From Anditalea andensis (GTDB lineage Bacteria > Bacteroidota > Bacteroidia > Cytophagales > Cyclobacteriaceae), in assembly GCF_000714815.1 (NCBI RefSeq), contig NZ_JMIH01000022.1, positions 1-64,000 of the forward strand: a stretch of DNA of 64,000 nt. Reading direction: 5' to 3'. Shown in pieces: positions 53,257-63,012 of this stretch. Position 1 is the stretch's first letter; the number at the start of each line of letters is the position of its first letter. Made by a program: the position numbers and the translations under genes. Under the pieces are notes generated by a model. That model was given only the letters and a program-made list of their open reading frames with translations. It did no database searches and was not told where the DNA came from.

Positions 53257-54530
53257 TGGAATATCAGTATCTCATTATAGTATTGGTTACACTGCTTTTT
53301 TCCGCATTTTTTTCGGGGATAGAAATTGCATTTATTTCTTCCAATAAATTTCAGATAGAACTTCAGAGTAAGCAGGGCACATTTACGGGTAGGGTGCTGT
53401 CAAATTTCAATGACAAGCCCGGTCAGTTTATAGGAACTACCCTGATGGGTAATACCGTATGCCTTGTTTTATATGGGATTTATATGGTTTATCTGCTTGA
53501 ACCGCCTTTGAAAGAATGGCTTCCTTCCACTTTGGATAACCAAGCTACTATTTTGGTGCTTCAGACAGTCATTTCCACTGTTATCGTACTTATTACAGCA
53601 GAGTTTATCCCGAAGAGTATTTTCATTCTGAACCCTAATAGTTTATTATCGTTTTTTGCAGTTCCATTTTTAGTGATTTATTACCTGATGTATCCCGTGG
53701 TATGGGTAGTGGTGACTTTATCGCGTTTTTTTATCACCAAAATTTTAAAGCTGGATTACAATGAAGATAAGCCGGTTTTCAAAATTACCGATCTGAACAG
53801 CTTTATACAGAATAATCTTGAAGTAGTGGGGGAAGACCAAAAGGTCGATCTCGATACAAAAATATTTGATAATGCGGTGGAATTTAAAACCATCCGAATA
53901 AGAGAATGTGTGGTCCCCCGTACGGACATAGTAGCTGTAGATATAGAAGACAGCATAGAAGATTTAAAACAAGTGTTTATTGAAAGTGGTCATTCAAAGG
54001 TAATCGTGTATAGGGAGAGTATAGATGATGTCATAGGATACTGCCACCTTCTGGAGCTATTTAAGAAACCTAAGACCATTTCTGATATTCTTACACCAAT
54101 TATCATCGTGCCCGAGTCAGCTCTGGCAAATGATTTATTGGTTCAATTTATAGCTGAAAGAAAAAGCCTTGCCTTAGTAGTAGATGAATTTGGAGGTACC
54201 AGTGGTATAGTCAGTATGGAAGACATCATAGAAGAGATATTTGGCGAGATCGAAGATGAGTATGACAATGATGACTTAGTAGAACAAAAATTATCTGATA
54301 CCGAATATTTATTAAGTGCACGCCATGAAATTGATTATCTCAATGAAAAATATTCGTGGAATTTGCCTAGCGGTGATTTCGAAACTTTATCCGGTTTTAT
54401 TTTGTCTTTGACAGAAAATATACCGAAAAAAGGCGAATCTACGAGTTTTGGCCCATTTCATTTTACCGTTGTTTCGAAACAGGAGCACCGAATAGATACT
54501 ATAAAAGTTAAAATAATACCCACATCGTAG
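53256..54530 (+). CDS. CNNM/CorC-type hemolysin family protein (DUF21-CBS-CorC)
   Basis: A 424-residue membrane protein. A DUF21 domain with about four helices (1-190: LIIVLVTLLFSAFFSGIEIAFISSNKFQIEL, VILITAEFIPKSIF) is followed by a CBS pair (about 210-330: ECVVPRTDIVAVDI, VVDEFGGTSGIVSMEDIIEEIFGEIEDEYD) and a CorC/HlyC transporter-associated domain (335-424). The family has been tied to magnesium and other divalent-ion export; the hemolysin name is historical. It belongs to the lptC operon by TAATG overlap. Confidence 0.93.
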   Translation: MEYQYLIIVLVTLLFSAFFSGIEIAFISSNKFQIELQSKQGTFTGRVLSNFNDKPGQFIGTTLMGNTVCLVLYGIYMVYLLEPPLKEWLPSTLDNQATILVLQTVISTVIVLITAEFIPKSIFILNPNSLLSFFAVPFLVIYYLMYPVVWVVVTLSRFFITKILKLDYNEDKPVFKITDLNSFIQNNLEVVGEDQKVDLDTKIFDNAVEFKTIRIRECVVPRTDIVAVDIEDSIEDLKQVFIESGHSKVIVYRESIDDVIGYCHLLELFKKPKTISDILTPIIIVPESALANDLLVQFIAERKSLALVVDEFGGTSGIVSMEDIIEEIFGEIEDEYDNDDLVEQKLSDTEYLLSARHEIDYLNEKYSWNLPSGDFETLSGFILSLTENIPKKGESTSFGPFHFTVVSKQEHRIDTIKVKIIPTS

Positions 54531-54560
54531 TACGCCAAATAATTATAGAACGCATTTAAT

Positions 54561-54591
54561 TTTGAAATTAGAGTTAGATGTAATTATTTTG
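54561..54591 (+). promoter_or_regulatory. Candidate promoter of the foldase gene
   Basis: TTTG (54561-54564), 20 bases, then TATTTTG (54585-54591). This is the Bacteroidota pattern with one base short in the -7 element. The gene starts 22 bases further on, so the foldase may have its own promoter within the operon. Confidence 0.4.
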
Positions 54592-54613
54592 CGACACTTC
54601 AAAAACTAGAAGA

Positions 54614-56722
54614 ATGGCATTAATAAAGAAAATCAGACAGAGAACAGGTCTTGCAATAGGTGTTATTGCGGTCGGTTTAATATTTTTCCTTGTTGGAGGT
54701 GATATATTGAGCCCAAATTCAACCCTTTTAGGAGGCGCCCAGACTAACGTAGGTGAAATTGCGGGAGAAAAAGTTTCCTATGAGGAGTACATGCAGAAAA
54801 TCGAGGAAGCAAAATTTTCTTTTCAGCAAAATACCGGAAGAAATCCTAGTGAAAATGAATTGTATAGTATTAGGGAACAAGCATGGCAAGCTTTGATAGT
54901 AGAGAGAATGTTTGCCGCCCAATATGAAGAATTGGGTCTAGCGGTATCTGATGCAGAACTCGTAGATATGGTACAAGGTAGAAATATCATAGCAGAGCTG
55001 CGTCAGCAATTGACCAATCCAGAGACAGGCGAATTTGACAGGCAACAGTTGATCGCATTTCTTCAGTCATTAGAAGATGCCACCCCACAGGAGAGGGCAT
55101 TCTGGGCCCAGCAGGAAAGATTGTTTGCAAACGCTCGTCTGAGATTAAAATATGATAACCTGCTGACCACAGCTGATTATGCGACAAGAGCAGAGGGAAG
55201 AATGGAACATAAGATGGCCAATACTACTGCAGATGTTGAGCATTTATTCATTCCATACTATGCCATATCCGATAATGATGTGACGGTTACGGATAATGAA
55301 CTGAAGGATTATATCAAAAGAAACAAAGAAAAATTTCAGGTTTCTAATGCAAGAGACCTTGAATATGTATCCTTTCCACTTACTCCAAGTGCCGAAGATT
55401 CTTCCATAGTCAGTAGAGAAATCAACCGATTGAAGGATGAGTTTAATGCTGTTGACTCTGATTCTGTTTTTGCTATGAGAAATTCAGAGGCAGCTAATCC
55501 ATTCAGAACCTATCTGCCAGGAGAAAGCCTTCCCGCTTCATTGACAAGAAATGTAGAGGATCCTCAGGAAGGAACTATATATGGTCCCTTTCTCACAGAA
55601 AGATCAAGTTATGTAGTTTATAAGATAACGGATAAATTTGAAGGAACACCCCGAATGAGAGCTAGCCATATCCTTTTAGGGGTAGAAGGCTTGGATGAAA
55701 CACAGAAGGCACAAGTAAGGGAACAGGCTGAAAACATTTTAAGGGAAGCTCAGGAAGCACCGGAATTTGGTCCCTTGGCCCAAAGGTATGGTCAGGATGG
55801 TACTGCTCAGCGTGGAGGGGACCTGGGCTGGTTTGCCCAGGATGATTTTATAGAAGATTTTGCACAAGCTGTATTTGCTTCCAGAAGTACCGGAGTGATT
55901 CCTAGGGTAGTGGAAACAGAGTATGGATTCCATATTATAAAGGTAACCGAAATGCCTCAAACGCAGTCATACAGAATAGCTACGATAGAACTTGAGCTTA
56001 TGGCCAGTGATGCTACCAGAAACGAAGCTTATAGAAATGCTGACTATTTTGCTTCAAGCTCATCTAATCATAAGGAATTTAGAGCCAATGCCGAACAGGA
56101 AGGATATAGGGTAGTGCAGGCTAATGGATTAAACCAGGGCGCTAGAAACCTTAACAACATACCAAATGCCAGGGAAGTCGTAAGATGGGCTTTTAATGAT
56201 GCATCGGTAAATAAGGTGTCTGACGTTTTTGAACTCGATAATGCTTATGTGGTGGCAGTGCTTACCAATAAAACTGAAGAGGGTACGGCCTCTCTGGAAC
56301 AGGTAAGACAAGAAGTAACCACACTGGTTAAAAATGAGAAAAAAGCAGCGATCATAGCAGACAGATTAAAAGGAAAATCTTCTCTGGCAGAAATGAAAGC
56401 TTTATTTGAAGAGGAGTCATCTCTCGGTTCCACTCCCGATCTTAAGCTTAGCGCTACTGTTATACCAGGGGTGGGTTTTGCACCAAAGGCCATTGGAAGA
56501 ATATTTGGACTTGAGACTGGACAGACTTCAGAACCCATTTCGGAAGATATAGGTGTACTGGTAGCAAGGGTAAATGCTTTGACTCCAGCAGGAGAAATAG
56601 CCGATTATGCCAGATACCAAAGCCAGGTAGTCATGAATGCTTCTCAAAGAACTGCATATATGGTAATGATGGCCATGGAAGATATGGCTCAAGTAAAAGA
56701 TTATAGGTATCGGTTCTTTTAA
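54614..56722 (+). CDS. Peptidylprolyl isomerase, PpiD/SurA-like periplasmic foldase
   Basis: A 702-residue foldase. A short cytoplasmic end (RQRTG) is followed by a membrane helix at about 12-30 (LAIGVIAVGLIFFLVGGDIL), a SurA-like N-terminal chaperone region (YMQKIEEAKFSFQQNTGRNPSENELYSIREQAWQALIVERMFAAQYEELGL) and a parvulin domain at about 347-455 (MRASHILLGVEG, GGDLGWFAQDDFIEDFAQAVF, TEYGFHIIKV), then a second, diverged parvulin-like part. Layout is that of PpiD, and like it the protein should help fold outer-membrane proteins on leaving the Sec channel. It follows the CorC-type gene by 83 bases. Confidence 0.92.
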   Translation: MALIKKIRQRTGLAIGVIAVGLIFFLVGGDILSPNSTLLGGAQTNVGEIAGEKVSYEEYMQKIEEAKFSFQQNTGRNPSENELYSIREQAWQALIVERMFAAQYEELGLAVSDAELVDMVQGRNIIAELRQQLTNPETGEFDRQQLIAFLQSLEDATPQERAFWAQQERLFANARLRLKYDNLLTTADYATRAEGRMEHKMANTTADVEHLFIPYYAISDNDVTVTDNELKDYIKRNKEKFQVSNARDLEYVSFPLTPSAEDSSIVSREINRLKDEFNAVDSDSVFAMRNSEAANPFRTYLPGESLPASLTRNVEDPQEGTIYGPFLTERSSYVVYKITDKFEGTPRMRASHILLGVEGLDETQKAQVREQAENILREAQEAPEFGPLAQRYGQDGTAQRGGDLGWFAQDDFIEDFAQAVFASRSTGVIPRVVETEYGFHIIKVTEMPQTQSYRIATIELELMASDATRNEAYRNADYFASSSSNHKEFRANAEQEGYRVVQANGLNQGARNLNNIPNAREVVRWAFNDASVNKVSDVFELDNAYVVAVLTNKTEEGTASLEQVRQEVTTLVKNEKKAAIIADRLKGKSSLAEMKALFEEESSLGSTPDLKLSATVIPGVGFAPKAIGRIFGLETGQTSEPISEDIGVLVARVNALTPAGEIADYARYQSQVVMNASQRTAYMVMMAMEDMAQVKDYRYRFF

Positions 56723-56741
56723 TAAAAGGTGATATATAGGT

Positions 56742-56773
56742 ATCCCATTCTCCCTGGAGGATGGGATTTTTTT
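56742..56773 (+). terminator. Terminator of the envelope operon
   Basis: An 11-12-bp stem (ATCCCATTCTCC / GGAGGATGGGAT, one G-U pair) followed by seven T, 20 bases after the foldase stop. A clear rho-independent form. Confidence 0.88.
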
Positions 56774-56827
56774 GTTTTTGGGGATTTAATTTGACTTGAT
56801 CATAGTTAAAACTTAAATTGGATCTTT

Positions 56828-57094
56828 ATGGAAAAAAAGTTTGATAAGATAAGCTTTAAAGAAAAACTGGATGCGCAGACCGTCTTTCCTGCCATTTATA
56901 TGTTTAAATTCATTGTGCCTAATGGCAGACAGGATGAAATTGCCACACTATTGCCGAGCAATGAAATGGTGGTAAAAGCATCTACAAAAGGCAAATATGT
57001 CAGTGCAACTATCAAAGCGATGATGCCAAGTAGCAGTGCAGTGATAGAAATATATGAAAAGGCTTCAGAAATTGAAGGTGTTATAGCATTATAA
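56828..57094 (+). CDS. DUF493 family protein (YbeD-like)
   Basis: An 88-residue ferredoxin-like protein. LDAQTVFPAIYMFKFIVPNGRQDEIATLLPSNEMVVKASTKGKYVSATIKAMMPSSSAVIEIYEKASEIEGVI matches the DUF493/YbeD family in Bacteroidota. It starts a run of four plus-strand genes with short gaps (pterin dehydratase, rsmI, inositol monophosphatase). Function unknown; a regulatory role is proposed for YbeD relatives. Confidence 0.85.
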   Translation: MEKKFDKISFKEKLDAQTVFPAIYMFKFIVPNGRQDEIATLLPSNEMVVKASTKGKYVSATIKAMMPSSSAVIEIYEKASEIEGVIAL

Positions 57095-57109
57095 AATAAA
57101 ACTCGTATT

Positions 57110-57337
57110 ATGTGGGCAGAAGATAACGGTAAGTTAAAAAAAACATTTGAATTCAAGGATTTTCAGGAGGCTTTTGGTTTTATGACCAGGATCGCCTTTA
57201 TAGCAGAAGCGCATAACCACCACCCCAATTGGAGTAATGTGTACAACAAGGTATTCATTGAGCTTACGACACATGATGCAGGAAATACCGTTACAGAAAA
57301 AGATAGAAAATTAGCCCAAGCCATAGATAATATTTAA
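57110..57337 (+). CDS. 4a-hydroxytetrahydrobiopterin dehydratase (pterin carbinolamine dehydratase)
   Basis: A 75-residue enzyme that dehydrates 4a-hydroxytetrahydrobiopterin. [61 protein letters not shown] holds the active-site HNHHPNW motif. Some members are shorter than the eukaryotic DCoH form; length here is usual for bacteria. It ends 1 base before rsmI. Whether it works with an aromatic-amino-acid hydroxylase cannot be seen, as none is in the window. Confidence 0.92.
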   Translation: MWAEDNGKLKKTFEFKDFQEAFGFMTRIAFIAEAHNHHPNWSNVYNKVFIELTTHDAGNTVTEKDRKLAQAIDNI

Positions 57338-57338
57338 T

Positions 57339-58022
57339 ATGACTGAAGCTACCAGGCCAGACCTTTATGTGGTACCTACACCTATAGGTAATTTACTGGA
57401 TATTACGCTTAGAGCCATTGAAGTGCTTAAATCAGTGGATCTGATATTAGCAGAGGATACCCGAACTACTGGCAAGTTACTAAAGCATCTGGAAATACAG
57501 CGGCCCTTTCAAAGCTACCATATCTTTAATGAGCATAAAACCGTGGAACGGCTTATAGAAAGGATGCTCAGAGGCGAGCAAATGGCACTGGTAAGTGATG
57601 CCGGAACACCGGCTATATCTGATCCAGGCTTCTTACTTGTAAGGGCAGCCAGGGAAGCAGACCTTATCGTTAATTGCCTCCCTGGACCTACGGCTTTTGT
57701 ACCTGCATTGGTTAATTCTGCCTTGCCTAATGACCGCTTTACCTTCGAAGGGTTTCTTCCCCATAAGAAAGGGCGTAAAACAAGGATAGAAGGTTTAAAA
57801 GAAGAAAGCCGGACAATGGTATTCTATGAATCGCCCCATCGCCTTATGAAAACGTTGGAACAGTTTAAAGAGGCTTTTGGTGAAGATCGGATCGTTTGTG
57901 TGTCCAGGGAATTGACTAAGGTTTTTGAAGAAAATATTCGGGGCACACTTCAGGAGGTCATCACTTATTATACGGAACACCCGATCAAAGGAGAGATTGT
58001 CATTACACTGGCAGGAAAATAA
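57339..58022 (+). CDS. rsmI: 16S rRNA (cytidine(1402)-2'-O)-methyltransferase
   Basis: A 227-residue SAM-dependent methyltransferase of the tetrapyrrole-methylase fold that methylates C1402 of 16S rRNA. Motifs are LYVVPTPIGNLLDITLRAIEVL, LILAEDTRTTGKLLKHL, HKTVERLIERML, LVSDAGTPAISDPGFLLVRA and LPGPTAFVPALVNSALPNDRFTFEGFLPHKKGRK, all diagnostic of RsmI. It is shorter than some because the C-terminal HTH extension is absent. It is 1 base after the pterin dehydratase gene. Confidence 0.96.
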   Translation: MTEATRPDLYVVPTPIGNLLDITLRAIEVLKSVDLILAEDTRTTGKLLKHLEIQRPFQSYHIFNEHKTVERLIERMLRGEQMALVSDAGTPAISDPGFLLVRAAREADLIVNCLPGPTAFVPALVNSALPNDRFTFEGFLPHKKGRKTRIEGLKEESRTMVFYESPHRLMKTLEQFKEAFGEDRIVCVSRELTKVFEENIRGTLQEVITYYTEHPIKGEIVITLAGK

Positions 58023-58032
58023 TAGACCTACT

Positions 58033-58836
58033 ATGGATTTAGATGAGTTAATGGATAGCACCATATCTATAGCTAAAAAAGCTGGTGCTTTTATAAGAAA
58101 TGAACGTCAAGGCTTCCAAATCGAAAGCATAGAACATAAAGGTTTCAACGATCTAGTGTCGTATGTGGATAAGGAAGCAGAAAAAATGATTGTTGAAGGA
58201 TTAAAGGCACTCCTTCCGGAAGCGGGGTACATTACGGAGGAGGGCACAGAAACTGTTCAAAATGATGTGTATAATTGGATTATTGATCCTTTGGATGGTA
58301 CTACTAATTTTATCCATGGCTTGCCTATTTATTCTGTCAGTATAGCATTGATCGAAAAAGATAAATTACTTCTGGGAGTAGTTTATGAAATTAATCTAGA
58401 CGAATGTTTTTATGCTATATCAGGAAGAGGCGCATTTTGTAATGGGAAGTCAATAAAGGTTTCATCTGCCACTAAATTGGCAGACAGCTTAATTGCCACT
58501 GGTTTTCCTTATTATGATTTTGATCTAATATCAAAATATTTAGAAGTAATGAAAAATCTTATGCAAAAGAGTCATGGCATAAGGAGATTGGGGAGTGCGG
58601 CAGTAGACTTAGTCTATGTAGCATGCGGAAGGGCAGAGGCTTTTTTCGAATATAACCTGAACGCTTATGACGTAGCAGCGGGTGCCCTTATTGTTTTGGA
58701 AGCTGGAGGGCATGTAACTGATTTTGGGGGTGGTGATAAATACATATTTGGCAGACAAATCTTAGCCTCTAACTTCAAGATTCACAGTGAACTTATGCTA
58801 GAGCTAAAAGATTTTTCCAATAAGGAGCATGATTGA
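58033..58836 (+). CDS. Inositol monophosphatase family protein
   Basis: A 267-residue phosphatase of the lithium-sensitive, magnesium-dependent family. TEEGTE and the metal-site IIDPLDGTTNFIHGLP, GSAAVDLVYVACGRAEAFFE and YDVAAGALIVLEAGG are signatures. The frame is open inside rsmI, but the ATG 10 bases after the rsmI stop reads MDLDELMDS and fits the family. It may act on inositol-phosphate, nucleotide-phosphate or fructose-bisphosphate substrates; not fixed here. Last gene of the four-gene run. Confidence 0.92.
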   Translation: MDLDELMDSTISIAKKAGAFIRNERQGFQIESIEHKGFNDLVSYVDKEAEKMIVEGLKALLPEAGYITEEGTETVQNDVYNWIIDPLDGTTNFIHGLPIYSVSIALIEKDKLLLGVVYEINLDECFYAISGRGAFCNGKSIKVSSATKLADSLIATGFPYYDFDLISKYLEVMKNLMQKSHGIRRLGSAAVDLVYVACGRAEAFFEYNLNAYDVAAGALIVLEAGGHVTDFGGGDKYIFGRQILASNFKIHSELMLELKDFSNKEHD

Positions 58837-59080
58837 TAAGCACTTAATTGTATAATAAATGTGGAAAAAGATGTTTTAATATATTAATCATCGTTTTTCC
58901 GTAAATTATTTGGTTTATTAGTGATTATTATTTAATATTCTAAAACAAACGCCTATATGGGATAATATGTTTTGCTTACATATTATCCGGATTTCTTAAT
59001 TTTCCATTTAGAAAATCAGATAATTACGAATAGGGCGTTATAATTAATAAGCTTATATAAAGCTTTAAAATCAGTTTAAG

Positions 59081-59695
59081 ATGAAAATAGGAATAATAGG
59101 AGGAACAAAACTGGCAGTGACCTTAGGTAATAAATACCTTTCTCGGGGTATTGATGTTATATTCGGAGTACGTAAGGATTTTTTACCCAAGCAGATAGAG
59201 TGGAAAATTTTGGACATGCAACAAGATAAACTCTTTCCATACTGTGATGCTATAGATAAAGCAGATATCATATTCCTTTGTTGTGAAAATGAACATTTAC
59301 CACAAATCTGTGCCTGCTTGATAAGTTCAGGTAATCATGACAAAATAATAATTGATTGCACCAATGGCCAATATAATCCTGAATTAGGCTGTAATACTAG
59401 CTATATACAGCAAACAGCAGGTCATAACAAAATAGTAAAGGCTTTTAATAACCTCGGTCTGGATTATCCTAAATCTGATCCCCTTGAATTATTAAAAGAA
59501 ACCTATTTTTGCGGAGATTGTGATGTGGATAAAATTAAGATTAAAAAGTTGATAGAATTAATAGGTTTTAAAGCTATAGATGCCGGTAAGCTACAAAATG
59601 CGTTTCTTCTGGAAGCTTTTTATCATCTCAGAAAAGAGATTTCGTTCATTAAGAATAGTCAGAATGATTATCATTTCAAGCTGATGTCAGTTTGA
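59081..59695 (+). CDS. Rossmann-fold oxidoreductase, F420-type NADP reductase-like
   Basis: A 204-residue protein. The N-terminus MKIGIIGGTKLAVTLGNKYLSRGIDVIFGVRKD fits the NADP-binding family that includes F420-dependent NADP reductases (Pfam F420_oxidored), but the usual Gly-rich loop is changed (GGTKLAVTLG). IIIDCTNG and VKAFNNLGLDYP resemble that family. It has nine cysteines in 204 residues, high for a cytoplasmic enzyme. It lies between two long non-coding spacers (244 and 187 bases). Substrate and cofactor unknown. Confidence 0.65.
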   Translation: MKIGIIGGTKLAVTLGNKYLSRGIDVIFGVRKDFLPKQIEWKILDMQQDKLFPYCDAIDKADIIFLCCENEHLPQICACLISSGNHDKIIIDCTNGQYNPELGCNTSYIQQTAGHNKIVKAFNNLGLDYPKSDPLELLKETYFCGDCDVDKIKIKKLIELIGFKAIDAGKLQNAFLLEAFYHLRKEISFIKNSQNDYHFKLMSV

Positions 59696-59882
59696 GAAGC
59701 TTTAATATATTGCACCATACTACCATTTTTTCGCATTCAGTATATATTTTTTTATAAAGATTTTTAATTGGATTACATTAATAGGCTATCAAATTTATGT
59801 TTGTTACTTGTGCCCTTGTATTAAGGTATTGTAATTGCTATAGCTTTCAGTAGGAAATAAACTTTGGAATTATATAATTTAA

Positions 59883-62800
59883 ATGAAAAAAGTAGCCATA
59901 ATAATAGCTGGGTTAATTGCATTTTTATTAATAGCCCTTATCACTGTGCCTTATTTATTCAAAGATCAGATATTGGCACGCATTGATAGAGAGATAGCCA
60001 GTTCGGTCAATGCAAAAGTATATTATGATTATGACAATGTCAGTATCAGCCTTTTCCGTCGATTTCCTGATGTGTCCGCTACGATACGGGAATTTGGTAT
60101 CTCAGGTAATCCTCCATTTGAAAATGATACTTTAATGCATATCAATTCTCTACAGGTAGATGTAAATTTACGTTCTGTTCTATTTGGTGATTACCCTGAA
60201 CTCACAGGGGTCCACCTGCTGGGAGGTTCTATGTACATCAGTGTCCTGGAAGATGGAAGGGCTAATTATGATATAGCTGTTGAGACCGAAGAAGAAGAAG
60301 TAGCAGAGCCTTCGGAATTTAAACTTGGTATTGATTTGATAGAAGTAAAAGATTTAAACTTAATCTATGACGATCGGCAGATGGGCTTCTTTATGGCGCT
60401 GGCTAATTTTAATATAGAGGGTAAGGGAGACTTTACTTTGGATGTATATGATCTTTTAGCGGATGCACGTACAGATATTGTCAGGGTTTCTTTTGATGGG
60501 GTCAATTATCTTGAAAACAAAAGATTTCTGGCCGATGCACATTTGAATGTAGATTTGGACCAGATGCGGTTTACATTTATGGATGGTAATTTTACTTTAA
60601 ATGAGTTTGATTTTGACTTGGGGGGATTTTTAGCGCTTTCAGGGGATGATGTCAACATGGATCTATCCTTTGGAGGTAAGGATAATTCTTTTAGGAGTAT
60701 ATTATCACTTGTGCCTGGTATATATACAGAATCATTCTCTCAGTTGACGACATCAGGAAATATGACTTTTGAAGGATTTGTTCGGGGAACCTATAATGAA
60801 ACTACTACTCCTTCCTTTGACATGAGTTTAAAAGTGGATGAAGGTTATTTTCAATATCCGGACCTGCCTAGGCCTGTTAGTAATGTAAACATCGTCATGC
60901 ACGTGGCCAATACTACAGATGATATAAACAACACCAGGATAGAAGTACCTGCATTCAATATGAATTTTGGTGAAAATCCCATATCCGGTAAACTTTTGGT
61001 AGAAAACCTGCGCACCTATGATATGGACGCACAGCTTAGGGGAAATTTAAAACTGGAAGAGATCACTTCTATTTTTCCGATGGAAGGCACAGTGCTGAGA
61101 GGAGCGTTCAGTATCAATGCTACTGCTCAGGGGAGATATGACAGTGCCACAAATACCATCCCCCGTATAGATGCAAGCATGAGCCTGATCGATGGTTATA
61201 TCCAAAACGAAGAATATCCTACAGCCATTGAAAACCTGGATTTACAGGCTAATGTTGCCAATACATCTGGCAATATGAACGATCTGATAATTAATATTTC
61301 TAATTTCGGATTTGATTTGGAAGGGGAAAATATACGTGGAAACCTTCAGGTGAATGATTTGAATCGTCTCAATTGGGATGGGGCTGTGCATGGAGTGGTA
61401 GACCTAGGAAAGTTAATGACCATATTTCCGATGGAAAATGTCATCATGGAAGGGAGGATCCGTGCAGATATAGATACCAAAGGAAATTATACCGATGTGG
61501 AAGCAGAGCGTTATGAAAGGTTGGAAACTGTGGGGGATATAGAAATAATGGACCTCTATTATACCGATTTGGATCTTCCTCAGGGGATTAGGATAAGAAA
61601 TGCAGCAGCAGAGTTTACATCAAAAGTAATAAACCTTACCAAATTTGATGCTAGAGTGGGACAAAGCCCAATAACTGCTACCGGTAATCTGAGTAATTAT
61701 ATAGCTTACATGTTCGGGGATAATCAAAATTTAAAAGGAACACTTACAGTGGCCTCTACCCGGTTTGATATTAATGAATGGCTCAGTAATGATCCTGCGG
61801 CTGCTGAAGATACTACCCAACTTGCCATAATTGAATTGCCCAGAAACATTGATTTTTCAATGAATGTATCGGCCAATGAAGTACTATACGATAACTTGGT
61901 TTTTTCTAATGCCAGGGGTAATTTAAATTTAAGGGATGGTATCCTTTCCTTTAGGGATGTAGCTACTTCGACTATGGGTGGTCAAGTGACCTTTTCCGGA
62001 ACTTATGATGCCCAGGATCCTGCATTGCCCAAATTTGATATGACTTTTGATGTAAGCACCGTTAGCATTCAGGAAGCATTCAGATCTTTAAATACTGTAC
62101 AGGTTTTTGCTCCTGTAGCCCAGCATCTGACAGGTAATTTCTCTACTAAATTTGCATTAAATGGTAATCTGGGTCCGAATATGATGCCGGTGTTATCAAG
62201 TCTAGACGGTAAAGGTCTGGTAAGAGTAGTTCAGGCGGCTTTTCAGGATAGTCGACTATTACAGGGAATTACTTCTATTACTCGTTTAAGCGAGACAAAT
62301 AGCATTACACTCAAAGATTTAGCACTGAGTACTACGATAGAGGATGGAAGACTAAAAGTAAGCCCTTTTAATATCCGATTATGGGATTATGCCACCACTA
62401 TAGAAGGAAGCACAGGCTTTGATGGAAGTATAAATTACCTTCTAAATATGCAGGTACCCGCTGGTAGGTTTGGTGCCCAGCTAAATCAGGTAATAGCCGG
62501 TATCTCAGGTACTGAAGCCGCAGGTACTACAGTGATCCCTGTAGCCTTAAATGTGGGGGGAACATATCAAAATCCAAATGTCTCTTTGGCCGGGGGAGAG
62601 AAAAGTATAGAAAATTTGCTGGCAGGTGCATTAAAAAGCAGAATAGGGGCTGAAAGAGGACGTGCAGAGGATCAAATTAAACAGGTTCAGGAGAATGCTA
62701 TAGAACAGTTTAGGGCTAAGGAAGACAGCATACGCACCGAATTGAGACAGAAAGCTGAAGTAGCTAAGGATAGTGTCCGAAGAGAAGCAGACAGGGCAGT

Positions 62801-62912
62801 GGAAGAAGCAAAGCGAAAAGCAGCAACAGAAGCAAAAAACATTTTGAGAAGAGGTTTTGGAGGAGTAGTCCCAGCCCCTGCCAAGCCGGACACTACGGTC
62901 AGAGGCAATTAA
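59883..62912 (+). CDS. AsmA-family protein
   Basis: A 1009-residue, very long protein of the AsmA family. An N-terminal membrane helix (VAIIIAGLIAFLLIALITVPYLF) precedes an AsmA N-terminal part and a series of repeating beta-strand modules (TRIEVPAFNMNFGENPISGKLLVENL, ARVGQSPITATGNLSNYIAYMFGDNQNLKGTLTVAS, FALNGNLGPNMMPVLSSLDGKGLVRV). The last 80 residues form a charged coiled coil rich in Lys, Glu and Ala. AsmA and its relatives are thought to carry lipids to the outer membrane. No partner gene is adjacent. Confidence 0.9.
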   Translation: MKKVAIIIAGLIAFLLIALITVPYLFKDQILARIDREIASSVNAKVYYDYDNVSISLFRRFPDVSATIREFGISGNPPFENDTLMHINSLQVDVNLRSVLFGDYPELTGVHLLGGSMYISVLEDGRANYDIAVETEEEEVAEPSEFKLGIDLIEVKDLNLIYDDRQMGFFMALANFNIEGKGDFTLDVYDLLADARTDIVRVSFDGVNYLENKRFLADAHLNVDLDQMRFTFMDGNFTLNEFDFDLGGFLALSGDDVNMDLSFGGKDNSFRSILSLVPGIYTESFSQLTTSGNMTFEGFVRGTYNETTTPSFDMSLKVDEGYFQYPDLPRPVSNVNIVMHVANTTDDINNTRIEVPAFNMNFGENPISGKLLVENLRTYDMDAQLRGNLKLEEITSIFPMEGTVLRGAFSINATAQGRYDSATNTIPRIDASMSLIDGYIQNEEYPTAIENLDLQANVANTSGNMNDLIINISNFGFDLEGENIRGNLQVNDLNRLNWDGAVHGVVDLGKLMTIFPMENVIMEGRIRADIDTKGNYTDVEAERYERLETVGDIEIMDLYYTDLDLPQGIRIRNAAAEFTSKVINLTKFDARVGQSPITATGNLSNYIAYMFGDNQNLKGTLTVASTRFDINEWLSNDPAAAEDTTQLAIIELPRNIDFSMNVSANEVLYDNLVFSNARGNLNLRDGILSFRDVATSTMGGQVTFSGTYDAQDPALPKFDMTFDVSTVSIQEAFRSLNTVQVFAPVAQHLTGNFSTKFALNGNLGPNMMPVLSSLDGKGLVRVVQAAFQDSRLLQGITSITRLSETNSITLKDLALSTTIEDGRLKVSPFNIRLWDYATTIEGSTGFDGSINYLLNMQVPAGRFGAQLNQVIAGISGTEAAGTTVIPVALNVGGTYQNPNVSLAGGEKSIENLLAGALKSRIGAERGRAEDQIKQVQENAIEQFRAKEDSIRTELRQKAEVAKDSVRREADRAVEEAKRKAATEAKNILRRGFGGVVPAPAKPDTTVRGN

Positions 62913-62919
62913 TATATAT

Positions 62920-62957
62920 AAACAGAGGCTGTCTCCTAAGTAAGGACAGCCTCTGTT
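62920..62957 (+). terminator. Terminator after the AsmA gene
   Basis: A 13-bp stem AACAGAGGCTGTC / GACAGCCTCTGTT around an 11-base loop, with T residues following. It may also stop the convergent alanine racemase gene. Confidence 0.85.
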
Positions 62958-63012
62958 TTGATCGGGGTCGGTATCTGAGTCAATTTTCAGCTCTTGAATT
63001 TAATTAAGCCTC

